Shown: positions 34,324 to 42,675 of the stretch, piece by piece | Position numbering within the stretch: position 1 is the first letter of the stretch | How the letters are laid out: each line of letters starts with the position of its first letter | Source of the DNA: Rhodospirillales bacterium | Lineage (GTDB): Bacteria > Pseudomonadota > Alphaproteobacteria > Rhodospirillales > UBA2165 | Length of the DNA: 64,000 nucleotides | Direction of reading: 5' to 3' | Assembly: GCA_022823235.1 (NCBI GenBank) | Contig: JAJDXO010000041.1 | Span: forward strand, 89,795-153,794 | The notes under the pieces: model-generated | Seen by the model: the letters and a program-made list of their open reading frames with translations, nothing else | Databases searched by the model: none | What the model was told of the DNA's origin: nothing | Translations under genes and position numbers: made by a program

Positions 34324-35826
34324 CTAGGTATGAAACCTGAATGACGGGTTGGGTCTGACGTTGTCAGACATTTCAGTCATCAGTTCACCAACCCTCTTTG
34401 CAAATAACAGTGTTACGGGCAATTTAGTAACCCCATCACTGGAATTCCAGTTCATCTTAGAGAGTGCCAATATTTCACTTGCACGGGCTTCTATGTTGGT
34501 CGGCCCCGAGCTACCAATTTGTAGCGGAGCAGGGATGTGTGCGCCGGGAAATTCATCCCACCAAGGCACATACCCGCTAGTGAAAAGGTAGTGATCATCT
34601 CCCGACCGAAACAACGTTCCTCGCCAGGGCTCCTCCGTACCCTTCCTGACCATTCGGAAGGAAGTATTCCTTAACCAGACCAAGTCGCACTGCGGCACTA
34701 CACCCTCTGCCGCGGCCCGAAAGCCGGTCTCTTCCTCGGACTGATAAAGAGAAGTTTTGTGAACGACCACTCTCTTGGGGTTAACGCCGGTGCGATGCTG
34801 GTACCCGGCCAGCACTTCCTGCATTAACCCCTTGGCCTGTTTTTCATTTAAGTATGGCTGCCGATCAATTCGCTGGTCGTGGTCAATATGTGCTCCTTGA
34901 AGGCAAAACGGTTCATGGTCAGTTGAAAAAGCCTGCGCAACGCTCGCGTAGACCAAATGCCCACTTCGTTTTTTCAGATGATGGAATGAGATACCCACAA
35001 AGCAAACGCCTTCTGGCAATCCTGCCGGACGCCACGGAAGGCCACCTGATTTGTAGTAAAGCGCAGTGCAGAAGTTCCATGATCTCGTCGCAAAACTGTG
35101 TCCGATGCCGTCATCCCGTTCGATTGTCCCCCTTCTTAGCACCTGAATCGGCACGGGATTGTCGTGGGAGTGTATTCTGGCCTTGAGAGCACGATAAAAG
35201 GTTCGAAACAGCAAATCTTCCGCAGCTGTCCTCAAAGCCTCGGCTTGCACAATTTCCTCTTCGGTCGGCTCAAACAATCCCAGTTGGTCGCTCTCTTCCT
35301 CACGCTTCAAAGTCTCCAAAGCGTTGCGTTCTTCATGGGACAGTCCGGGATTCTCAACGCGTAGATCGCCGAGTTCATCTGGTATGCATACGACAACACA
35401 ATCAGGTCTTACATCACCAAATAGGCTCGTGATGGGACCGTCATAGATGTCGACAAGTTCCTCAAATTCACGGTTCGAAATCCGTGGCCGATGGAGATGC
35501 TCAAAACGCGCTCTATCCACGTTGCGGATAAATCTGTCTTCTATGCAAAGCTCAATCCCAAAGGCTTGCGCAATACCCGGCCAATCTCGAAAGCGACGAG
35601 CATTCTTTTCTTTCGCTGGCTTGAACGCTGATAGTCCCTGGATCCAGTCGATCGCAGCGCGAATGTCATCGGCAAGTCCCACTATAGCAACTTGAACCGG
35701 ACGAACTCCGCGATTGTCTACGGGACCCGCCGTTGCCAGAGCACGGCGAGGGTCTACATCCTGCATTCGATTCCCGAAGAGGAGATTCGGTTCAGGCAGA
35801 CATCTTATTTGAATCGGAATCGTCAT
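34324..35826 (-). CDS. Short prokaryotic Argonaute (MID-PIWI), catalytically inactive
   Basis: A 500-residue MID-PIWI protein without PAZ or N domains. It begins LPEPNLLFGN and DPRRAL...GPVD, the normal start of short Argonautes; WNFCTALYYKSGGLPWRPA marks the PIWI domain, and VCFVGISFHHL has serine where slicers have the first catalytic aspartate, so cleavage is not expected. Short Argonautes bind guide RNA and activate a partner effector through its APAZ domain. I use the ATG at 35826, which overlaps the SIR2-APAZ gene by 35 bases; GAGGG lies about eleven bases before it. The gene follows that partner directly, as in SPARSA-type operons. Confidence 0.88.
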   Translation of the reverse strand: MTIPIQIRCLPEPNLLFGNRMQDVDPRRALATAGPVDNRGVRPVQVAIVGLADDIRAAIDWIQGLSAFKPAKEKNARRFRDWPGIAQAFGIELCIEDRFIRNVDRARFEHLHRPRISNREFEELVDIYDGPITSLFGDVRPDCVVVCIPDELGDLRVENPGLSHEERNALETLKREEESDQLGLFEPTEEEIVQAEALRTAAEDLLFRTFYRALKARIHSHDNPVPIQVLRRGTIERDDGIGHSFATRSWNFCTALYYKSGGLPWRPAGLPEGVCFVGISFHHLKKRSGHLVYASVAQAFSTDHEPFCLQGAHIDHDQRIDRQPYLNEKQAKGLMQEVLAGYQHRTGVNPKRVVVHKTSLYQSEEETGFRAAAEGVVPQCDLVWLRNTSFRMVRKGTEEPWRGTLFRSGDDHYLFTSGYVPWWDEFPGAHIPAPLQIGSSGPTNIEARASEILALSKMNWNSSDGVTKLPVTLLFAKRVGELMTEMSDNVRPNPSFRFHT

Positions 35827-38341
35827 CGTCCAACAAGCCCTCCTCCGGAATTTCAATTGTTAGAAAGCTCCCCTCAAGAAGCAAATCGGTTACGTGCTCG
35901 TGACCCAAACTAATGACCTGTAATCCATTTGATAGGAATCGACCCCAGAAGGTTAAGTCAGCTCGGACACTATCATTCCGGTCATACTTAATTCTTCGCG
36001 TCGCTCTTGAGGTGCGCAGGTAACTTGGCAATGGGGTTTTGGCATCACGTCCAGTAAACATGTAGAAAGGCTTTATCCGAATGCCCCATTTGCCGCCAAG
36101 ACGCACAATTTCATAGGCAATACCTTCGTTCTCGAACCACGCCTTGGGTTCGTCGCCTCTCTGCTTTACCACCTCATGAGAAATCGCTTTGCGTCGAGGT
36201 GTATCGTAGAGAAGCAGACGCGGACTGCCATCCTCTCCAACAAAATAAGCCCTCCGATTAGTCCTTTTGTTCGGCTCTAGGATAAAGCCTCCAGGCATGA
36301 TCTTCGTAAGGTACTGCTCGAAATGCTTTCTTAGCAGCCATGACAAAACGCGGCACAGGTCCTCATCTTCTTCGACCTCCTGACGTGGCGTGGCCCGGAC
36401 CTCCCTCTCCGTCATTACGGGTCTGAAGATGGAATCGATAAGGGCGGGAGACGCGAACGACCATAGCTCGTCTCCTCTGACCAATAACGTACCAGCCTCA
36501 TCAAGTGGAACCAATTTTGCTATCTCAGGAAGCCGACCCGCTACCTTCACCCGCGTGACGCTGCTTGGAAGACATGCAAACGGCAGTACGTTGAGAACAT
36601 ATGTACCAATGGGTCTGGATCGCCGCGCTACTGCAACACCATCTCCGGACGATTGTGGCTGATACAGTTCTGCTCTGAAGCCCTCATTGCCCGGTGGAAC
36701 CAGAAAAACAGCATCGCCGTCGATCTCTCGTGAGCACTTTACGACATCAGACAATCCGGTACCGGCACGTTCCATCTTACTTAGCCCATAAAATACGTCG
36801 CAGATGGAACGATTCCTGGGTAAAGATAATTCTTGAACCGGAGCAAAGTGTCCGTCGTCCGCAATTTTGAGCTCGTCCAAAATTATCTCTGGCGGACGAC
36901 CAGCGTTCGAAAACACAATTCGATTGTTTGTTTCCACCTCGATTCGAGAGGGGCGTTCATCAGCGTATTCGCGGTGGACCAGTAGATTGGTTACGAGCTC
37001 TATCAACGCCTGGATGTCGTATGCCCTCCTTTCTTCGTGATGGCCTCGCCCTTTGACTTTGAGTCTTCCGTTGACGTCTTTCTGTTCTACCCACTCGATC
37101 AGCTTATCGCGCTGATGGATCAAATTGCCTGATATTACCTGGCGCTTCTTACCATCAATAGTGAGGGTAACCACTGAATGCGGGAAAAACTTCTGCGGGT
37201 CCTTTCCGAAGAGTAGGATTGCGGCGACTGTAGGAACCTCGGTGCCTGATTTGATACGTAACAACCCCAATTCAACTAAAAATGACCTTAGTGTGCTCGC
37301 GGTAACCTCCGGGAGGCCCAGCTTCTCCGAGTATTGCTTCGCCACGATGAGCGCCAAGTCATGATCCAGGTCAGCCAAACTAGAGTTTGGAGCAACCCGA
37401 TCATCGTACCCTTGGTCGGATCGCGATGCCGGACTGCCTAATGTCCGTTGTTGCCGATCAAGACTGCTATCCAAGTCGGCCAGCAATTCATCAAAACCTG
37501 ATATTTCCAGCAGCCTAAAGTTGCCTTTAAGTCTGTCCTGAAGCTTGTGAACATTTGGATGCAGTTTCTCCCCTGCGCGATGACACCAGAACACACCCTT
37601 CTTAAATGCAAGATCACGAGATGCGTCCAAAAGCCCTTCCATGATTGATGGCTCAGCACCACGGTAACCGACGACAATTAGAGGCGTTGAGTGCAATAGC
37701 GGCCCAATCTGGCTTACTAAATGTGGATCGAGGGAAGCCGTTTCCTCTGCGAGCGCTTTATCGGTGTATTGTTCGGCTTTCCCGTGAAGCCACACGATCT
37801 GAGCACGATTGAATAGGTCAAACTCTCTGAAATCATTTGGCCCACGATTCACTTCAGCTATGTACCGGATATGTGGTCTTTTTTCGTTTAGCGCCTGAGG
37901 CAAACATTCGTCAAAGTTTGTTGTTAGTACCGTTCCTATGAGGCCACGAAATACGAGTTCGGCCAGGTGTCTGTATCCACTCCCGAGATCCTCCAGCGGG
38001 TTGATCAATTCAAGCAGCACTCTTTGCCGATACGCCCGTGGCTGGAGCAAGTTCTTTACAACCAGCGGGAAGTTCTCTGCTAGCGACTCCTCGCCCTCGA
38101 TAAACCACTCGTGTCGCTTTAGCCAATCCAACCACTCAGACGTCTTCACCATTTCTGGTGTGATGCCTGGTTCCGCCACCCGCTCGGCGTACACCTGCCT
38201 TGCAATTCGCTTCACACTTTCCGCGGCTAGCGGAATTCCGGATGAGTAGGAGGCTCCCGCTCCTAGCAATAGCGTCGGTCGCGCATCGTTTTCTGGTGAA
38301 AGCACACTCGTGAGTTCACGTACCGTCCCTCGATGACTCAT
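35792..38341 (-). CDS. SIR2 - RecG-C/Schlafen-like - APAZ fusion, effector partner of short Argonaute
   Basis: An 849-residue protein. Residues 1-290 are a SIR2 NADase (LLLGAGASYSSGIP, TTNFDE with N142, WLHG with H186). Residues about 325-560 match the module that follows AlbA_2 in Schlafen-like proteins and the RecG C-terminal HATPase_c_4 family: ILLFGKDPQKFFPH, ALIELVTNLLVHREY, then RSICDVFYGLSKMERAGTGL; the AlbA_2 nuclease core itself seems absent. The remainder is APAZ-like (FEQYLTKIMPGGFILEP near 660), which docks the Argonaute. In SPARSA, guide-target recognition triggers SIR2 to destroy NAD+. The roughly 270-residue insert is not part of a minimal SIR2-APAZ protein and may add ATP-dependent or nucleic-acid control. 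Confidence 0.85.
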   Translation of the reverse strand: MSHRGTVRELTSVLSPENDARPTLLLGAGASYSSGIPLAAESVKRIARQVYAERVAEPGITPEMVKTSEWLDWLKRHEWFIEGEESLAENFPLVVKNLLQPRAYRQRVLLELINPLEDLGSGYRHLAELVFRGLIGTVLTTNFDECLPQALNEKRPHIRYIAEVNRGPNDFREFDLFNRAQIVWLHGKAEQYTDKALAEETASLDPHLVSQIGPLLHSTPLIVVGYRGAEPSIMEGLLDASRDLAFKKGVFWCHRAGEKLHPNVHKLQDRLKGNFRLLEISGFDELLADLDSSLDRQQRTLGSPASRSDQGYDDRVAPNSSLADLDHDLALIVAKQYSEKLGLPEVTASTLRSFLVELGLLRIKSGTEVPTVAAILLFGKDPQKFFPHSVVTLTIDGKKRQVISGNLIHQRDKLIEWVEQKDVNGRLKVKGRGHHEERRAYDIQALIELVTNLLVHREYADERPSRIEVETNNRIVFSNAGRPPEIILDELKIADDGHFAPVQELSLPRNRSICDVFYGLSKMERAGTGLSDVVKCSREIDGDAVFLVPPGNEGFRAELYQPQSSGDGVAVARRSRPIGTYVLNVLPFACLPSSVTRVKVAGRLPEIAKLVPLDEAGTLLVRGDELWSFASPALIDSIFRPVMTEREVRATPRQEVEEDEDLCRVLSWLLRKHFEQYLTKIMPGGFILEPNKRTNRRAYFVGEDGSPRLLLYDTPRRKAISHEVVKQRGDEPKAWFENEGIAYEIVRLGGKWGIRIKPFYMFTGRDAKTPLPSYLRTSRATRRIKYDRNDSVRADLTFWGRFLSNGLQVISLGHEHVTDLLLEGSFLTIEIPEEGLLDDDDSDSNKMSA

Positions 38342-38967
38342 CTAACTCATCTCAGTTGTTGTTTTCAGCTTCTGCCTCGCAATTGTACCTGAATCCCTCG
38401 TCAGAACAATACATGAACATAATTTTGTGGAGTCTCAATAGCTTCCCCGGAGCGAGTCTGCTACCAGGGACTCAAGAATTGCCAGTACTGAGACGAATCG
38501 CTGACCGCTAACTGCTAAACGTGTTGAGAATGGTAGGCGAGCGATGAGCGTGCCAATTGGTTTCACCGTTCGAAAACCACCGACTACAGACAGTTAACGC
38601 GCTTACGGCTGAGTTGTAGCGTCTGCTTACTGGCAACCGGCGCCAATTTGCGCCGGCCGGCCAGGCTCCGTCCAGACCTCTACCGCACCTACGCGACGCT
38701 TGAGCGGCGCATCAGCCACACCCTGGCGCCGACGCGCCGGCCGCTTCCGGGAGTGACGGACCTTCCCTTGATCACCGGCGGCGATTCCGACGAGCTGACC
38801 GGCCCGATTAACACCCGACCGCACACACTGGCCTGGCGACCGCTCCCCGCTTGGCGCCCCGGCCGCTAGCCTTACAACACGACGAGGAAAGGGCCGCCGA
38901 GGTCCCGGTGAGTCCGGACACCCGGAGGGGGTGTCCGCGCCGCATTTCCGCCATCCGGAGGCCGCCC
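38342..38967. other. Intergenic boundary between AT-richer cargo and GC-rich backbone
   Basis: The first half (to about 38.62 kb) is AT-richer and should hold the promoter of the SIR2-APAZ operon on the minus strand. After a small hairpin (CGGCGC-caattt-GCGCCG, 38638-38655) composition changes to the GC-rich style of the backbone. Short overlapping frames exist on both strands around 38.65-38.87 kb, but none has a ribosome site or recognisable sequence. I see no terminator with a T tract. Confidence 0.4.
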
Positions 38968-39993
38968 ATGACCCTTCCCGATACCATCTCCGCCGACTAC
39001 ACCCTGCGCCCGAGCGAACTCTCCGAGGTCCTCGCCCTCCTGGTCGAGGCCCGCCAGCCGACCATGGTGTGGGGCCCCCCGGGAGCAGCTAAATCCATGA
39101 TCGCTCGCCAGGTCGCCGCGGCCGCCAACCGCGAGTATGTCGACGTCCGGGCGCTGCTGCTCGATCCCGTCGATCTGAGGGGCATCCCCTGGCGCGACGG
39201 CGCCGACCGCACCCGCTGGGCGCCGCCTGTGTTCTTGCCGCCGTCGGACGATCCCGGCCAATGGCTCATCAACCTGGAAGAACTGCCCTCCGCGGTGCCC
39301 ATGGTACAGGCGGCTCTGTATCAGCTCTTCCTGGAGCGTAAATGCGGCGAATACGAGCTGCCCGAGGGCGCATCCCTGATCGCCTGCGGCAACCGGGAGA
39401 CCGACCGGGGCGTGGTACACCGCATGCCGGCGCCCCTCGGCAACCGGTTGGTCCATCTCGAGATCCGGGTCGACGCCAGGGACTGGTGCGCCTGGGGGGC
39501 GGCCAACGGGATTGCGCCGGAGGTGTTGTTCTTCATCGAGTTGGAGCCGGAGCTGCTTCACCGGTTCGACGCCCAGTCGAAGGAGCATGCCTTCCCGAGC
39601 CCCCGGAGCTGGGAATTCGCGTCCAACATCGTCAAGAACCGCAACGGTCTCGATGCGGAGGTCGAGCGGGCCCTGTTCCGGGGCACGGTGGGCGAGGCCG
39701 CGGCGGTGGAGTTCACGTCGTTTCTGAAGGTGTGGCGCGAACTGCCCCATCCCAGGGCCGTCCTCGACGATCCGGAGAACGCCGACGTCCCTGAGAACGC
39801 CAGCACGCTGATGGCGCTCTGCGGCTCCCTCTACCGCATGGCGTCCGACGTCAACATGGACGCCATCGTCACCTACGCCACCCGGCTCCGCCGCGAGGTC
39901 GGGGAATCCCTGGTCGGCGCCTGCGTGCGCCGCGAGCCCGGCCTCCAACGCTCGCCCGCCTTCATCCGCTGGGCGGCCGCCAAGACCCGGTGA
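38968..39993 (+). CDS. MoxR/CobS-like AAA+ ATPase
   Basis: A 341-residue AAA+ protein with Walker A WGPPGAAKSMIARQ (near 33-46), Walker B INLEELPSA (a variant DE box), and sensor region IACGNRETDRG. MoxR/CobS-type ATPases work with a VWA-domain protein to remodel targets or insert metals; a VWA gene follows two genes later. The ATG at 38968 is preceded by GGAG; upstream in-frame sequence to 38851 lacks a ribosome site. First gene of an operon (ATPase, small ORF, DUF3150-like, VWA) that recurs on alphaproteobacterial plasmids and integrative elements. Confidence 0.85.
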   Translation: MTLPDTISADYTLRPSELSEVLALLVEARQPTMVWGPPGAAKSMIARQVAAAANREYVDVRALLLDPVDLRGIPWRDGADRTRWAPPVFLPPSDDPGQWLINLEELPSAVPMVQAALYQLFLERKCGEYELPEGASLIACGNRETDRGVVHRMPAPLGNRLVHLEIRVDARDWCAWGAANGIAPEVLFFIELEPELLHRFDAQSKEHAFPSPRSWEFASNIVKNRNGLDAEVERALFRGTVGEAAAVEFTSFLKVWRELPHPRAVLDDPENADVPENASTLMALCGSLYRMASDVNMDAIVTYATRLRREVGESLVGACVRREPGLQRSPAFIRWAAAKTR

Positions 39994-40004
39994 CGGAGAA
40001 CGCC

Positions 40005-40157
40005 GTGACCCGGCGCATCCTGCACTGCCCGGCGGGGGATGCCCCGCCGCGCGGCTGCGCCCTGCGGGCTTCGAGCCTCGACGCGGCCAGGTGCACGCCC
40101 ACCACCATACTTGACGTCCCCCTGTGGACGCTCCGCCAACCCCAGAGGAGGAACTAA
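40005..40157 (+). CDS. Small coupled ORF between ATPase and DUF3150-like gene
   Basis: A 50-residue frame from GTG (GGAG eight bases upstream) to a TAA that shares a base with the next gene's ATG (TAATG). It fills the whole gap between two operon genes with correct signals at both ends. The product (…TPTTILDVPLWTLRQPQRRN) is unrecognised. It may be a real small protein or a translational coupler. Confidence 0.4.
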   Translation: MTRRILHCPAGDAPPRGCALRASSLDAARCTPTTILDVPLWTLRQPQRRN

Positions 40158-41083
40158 TGGACCTCAACCGCGACGCCATGCTGGTCGGCCTACACATCGC
40201 CGCCTGGTCCGGCCGGCTCTACGACCGCCAGGCGAGCGACCACGTCGCCGTCGCCCACGACGCCTCGACCGGCGCCGGGCGCTACAACAAGCGCCTGTTG
40301 CCCAAGGCCGCCTTCGCCGCCCTCACCGCCACCATGAGCGAGGCCCGTACGAAGCACTACGCCAACAGCCTGCCCTGGGACGACAAGGGCGCCCGGCTGC
40401 TCACCGTCGCCAACTATGAGCACTATACGGAGATGATGGACGGGCTCCGGGAGCGGGTGGTGCGCCAGCGCGCCCGCTTCATCGAGGACTACGACGATTA
40501 TATCGACCAAGCCCGGCTCGATCTGGGGAAGCTCTTCCGCATCGGGGACTACCCCTCCAAGGAAGCCCTCCAGGGCAAGTTCGCCATCCGCTACCGCATT
40601 ACGCCGGTGCCGGACGCGGACCATTTCATCGCCCGGCTCGCCTCCGACGACACCGAGCGGGTGAAGCGCGACATCGAGCGACATGTGGAGGAACAGCTCC
40701 ACGGCGCGGTGGGCGACCTCTACCGCCGATTCGGCGAGGCCGTCGAGCGGGTCTCCGAGCGGCTGCGCGAGGACGACGAGGGCAAGCCGCTGGTGTTCCG
40801 GGACACCATGATCTCGAACATCCGCGACCTGGTGGACGTGGCGCCCCGGCTCAACATATTCGGCGACCATAACCTGGCGCAACTCTGCGAGCAGGTGAAG
40901 GAGAAGATCGCTGGCGTCGAGCCGGACGCGCTCAGGCCCTCCAAGACCTTCGATCCCGTGGCCCGCGCGCAAGTCAAGCGCGATGCGGACGAGTTATCGG
41001 AGAAGTTCGCGGGGTATTTCGGGGGGCGGCCCGAAGAACCCGTCGAAGAACCCGGCGCCGAGCCGGTGGGGGAGGCCGCCTGA
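40157..41083 (+). CDS. DUF3150-like protein
   Basis: A 308-residue, strongly helical and charged protein with coiled-coil-like stretches (RLREDDEGK, HVEEQLHGAVGDLYRRFGEAVERV). Size, composition and position between a CobS-like ATPase and a CobT-like VWA protein fit DUF3150 proteins found in phages and mobile elements; function unknown. The preferred ATG at 40157 has GAGGAGG immediately upstream. Its TGA overlaps the VWA gene's ATG. Residues after 285 are a low-complexity proline/glutamate tail. Confidence 0.65.
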   Translation: MDLNRDAMLVGLHIAAWSGRLYDRQASDHVAVAHDASTGAGRYNKRLLPKAAFAALTATMSEARTKHYANSLPWDDKGARLLTVANYEHYTEMMDGLRERVVRQRARFIEDYDDYIDQARLDLGKLFRIGDYPSKEALQGKFAIRYRITPVPDADHFIARLASDDTERVKRDIERHVEEQLHGAVGDLYRRFGEAVERVSERLREDDEGKPLVFRDTMISNIRDLVDVAPRLNIFGDHNLAQLCEQVKEKIAGVEPDALRPSKTFDPVARAQVKRDADELSEKFAGYFGGRPEEPVEEPGAEPVGEAA

Positions 41084-42483
41084 TGGCCGGCCGCGCGCTC
41101 GATGAGTCGGCGATCCGCGTCAGCGACTGCGTGACGGAGCTGCTGCGCAAGCAGCCCTTCTTCGGGAGCCTCGTTCTCAGGCTGCCGCTCCGACCCGATC
41201 CGACCCGCGAGACCCTGGCGACGGACGGCCATGAGATCCGCTATTCGCCCCGCTGGGTGGCGGAGACCGAGGCCCACCTGATCGAGACCGCCATGGCGCG
41301 GGTGGTGATGGCCTGCGCCCTCAAACATCACACGCGGCGGGGCGAGCGGGACCCCGAGCGCTGGCAGATGGCGTCGCAGCTTGTCACCCATGCGCTTATC
41401 CGCGATGCCGGGTTCACGCTGCCGCCCGACGCCGAAGCCTGGGACGATCTCACCGTCGAGCAGGCATACGACCGCCTGCCGGAGCCCCGGGACGATTCCG
41501 GGGACGACGGCGACGCTCCCTCGAATGCCGCCGGCGCCGGCGCGTCCGCCGCTGCCCAATCGTCGCCGGACGGCGGTGACGGCGATGCCGGCGGGCCGGC
41601 CGGTTCCGCCGGCGGCGGGGACGTCCGGGACCAAAACGGCGGCGATAGTAGCCCGGACGCTGAAGACGGCGACGGCCAAGGCCGGGACGGCAAGGACCGG
41701 GGCGACGACGGTCAAGGAGACGGCGGCCCATCCGATGTGCCGCCGAGCTGCGATCCCTCCGGCACCGGCGAGGTCATGGACGCCGGCGCGCGGGCAAGCG
41801 AGGACGGCGATGCGTCCGAGACCCCACTGGACATTTCCGCCGAGGAACAGGCCTGGGACGAGGCCATGCACCAGGCCCTCAACATCGCCAAGGCCGAAGG
41901 CAAGGTCCCGGGCCGCATCGAGGAAACGGTCAAGGGTGCCCATGCGGGCACGCTCGACTGGCGCACCCTGCTGCGCCGCTACATGACCGACGCGGCGAAG
42001 AGCGACTATTCCTGGAGCCTGCCCAACCGGCGCTTCATCGATTCCGGCCTCTATCTCCCCTCGATCCGCTCAGAGGGGATGGAGACCGTCGCTGTCATCA
42101 TCGACACGTCGGGCTCGCTGCCGGCGGCGACCCTGGCCGAGTTCTGGGCCGAACTGCGCGGGGCCGCGGCCGAGATCGGACCCGAGAGCGTCGTCGTGCT
42201 CCAGGTCGACGCCGCCGTGCAGGACGCGGCGGCCTACGCGCCCGACGACCTTCCCGAAGAGATCATGATCAAGGGGCGGGGCGGCACCGACTTCCGCCCC
42301 GGCTTCGAATGGCTCGACGAACAGGGCATCCAGCCCGCCGTCTGCCTCTACTTCACCGACATGAAGTGCTCCGACTACCCCGAGGCGGAGCCGCCCTTCC
42401 CGATCATATGGTGCAATTGGTCCGAACAGCCGGAGGACCGGAACCGGGAGCCCTGGGGCGAGCGCATCGATATTGCCGCCTGA
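41083..42483 (+). CDS. VWA-like (DUF2201/CobT-type) protein
   Basis: A 466-residue protein. The N-terminal ~120 residues match the DUF2201 metallopeptidase-like domain in placement, although no HExxH is present (ALKHHTRR occupies the region). Residues about 130-250 are a low-complexity, acidic Gly/Asp/Ala linker. The C-terminus is a VWA fold with the MIDAS start IIDTSGSLP (near 340). VWA proteins of this type act as substrate adaptors for MoxR/CobS ATPases; the ATPase is two genes upstream. Start overlaps the previous stop (TGATG). Confidence 0.82.
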   Translation: MAGRALDESAIRVSDCVTELLRKQPFFGSLVLRLPLRPDPTRETLATDGHEIRYSPRWVAETEAHLIETAMARVVMACALKHHTRRGERDPERWQMASQLVTHALIRDAGFTLPPDAEAWDDLTVEQAYDRLPEPRDDSGDDGDAPSNAAGAGASAAAQSSPDGGDGDAGGPAGSAGGGDVRDQNGGDSSPDAEDGDGQGRDGKDRGDDGQGDGGPSDVPPSCDPSGTGEVMDAGARASEDGDASETPLDISAEEQAWDEAMHQALNIAKAEGKVPGRIEETVKGAHAGTLDWRTLLRRYMTDAAKSDYSWSLPNRRFIDSGLYLPSIRSEGMETVAVIIDTSGSLPAATLAEFWAELRGAAAEIGPESVVVLQVDAAVQDAAAYAPDDLPEEIMIKGRGGTDFRPGFEWLDEQGIQPAVCLYFTDMKCSDYPEAEPPFPIIWCNWSEQPEDRNREPWGERIDIAA

Positions 42484-42675
42484 TCCCCGCCGGAGGAGCG
42501 CTACGCCCCTCGTCCACTCGGCATGCCATGCCCTTCAATCGAGCTGCAATCAGACTCAACTTCAGCGCAGGAGGTTACGCATATCCAACGTTCTTTTCCC
42601 CGGATCATCAACTTTAAGGCACTCAAGCCAAGTAGCGTCAAGACTGCGGCCCTCTCACTGGGATTCTTGCCTCAG

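Noticed and set aside
38648..38869. Short overlapping frames at the start of the backbone
   Set aside because: Neither strand shows a ribosome site or recognisable sequence; left as intergenic.
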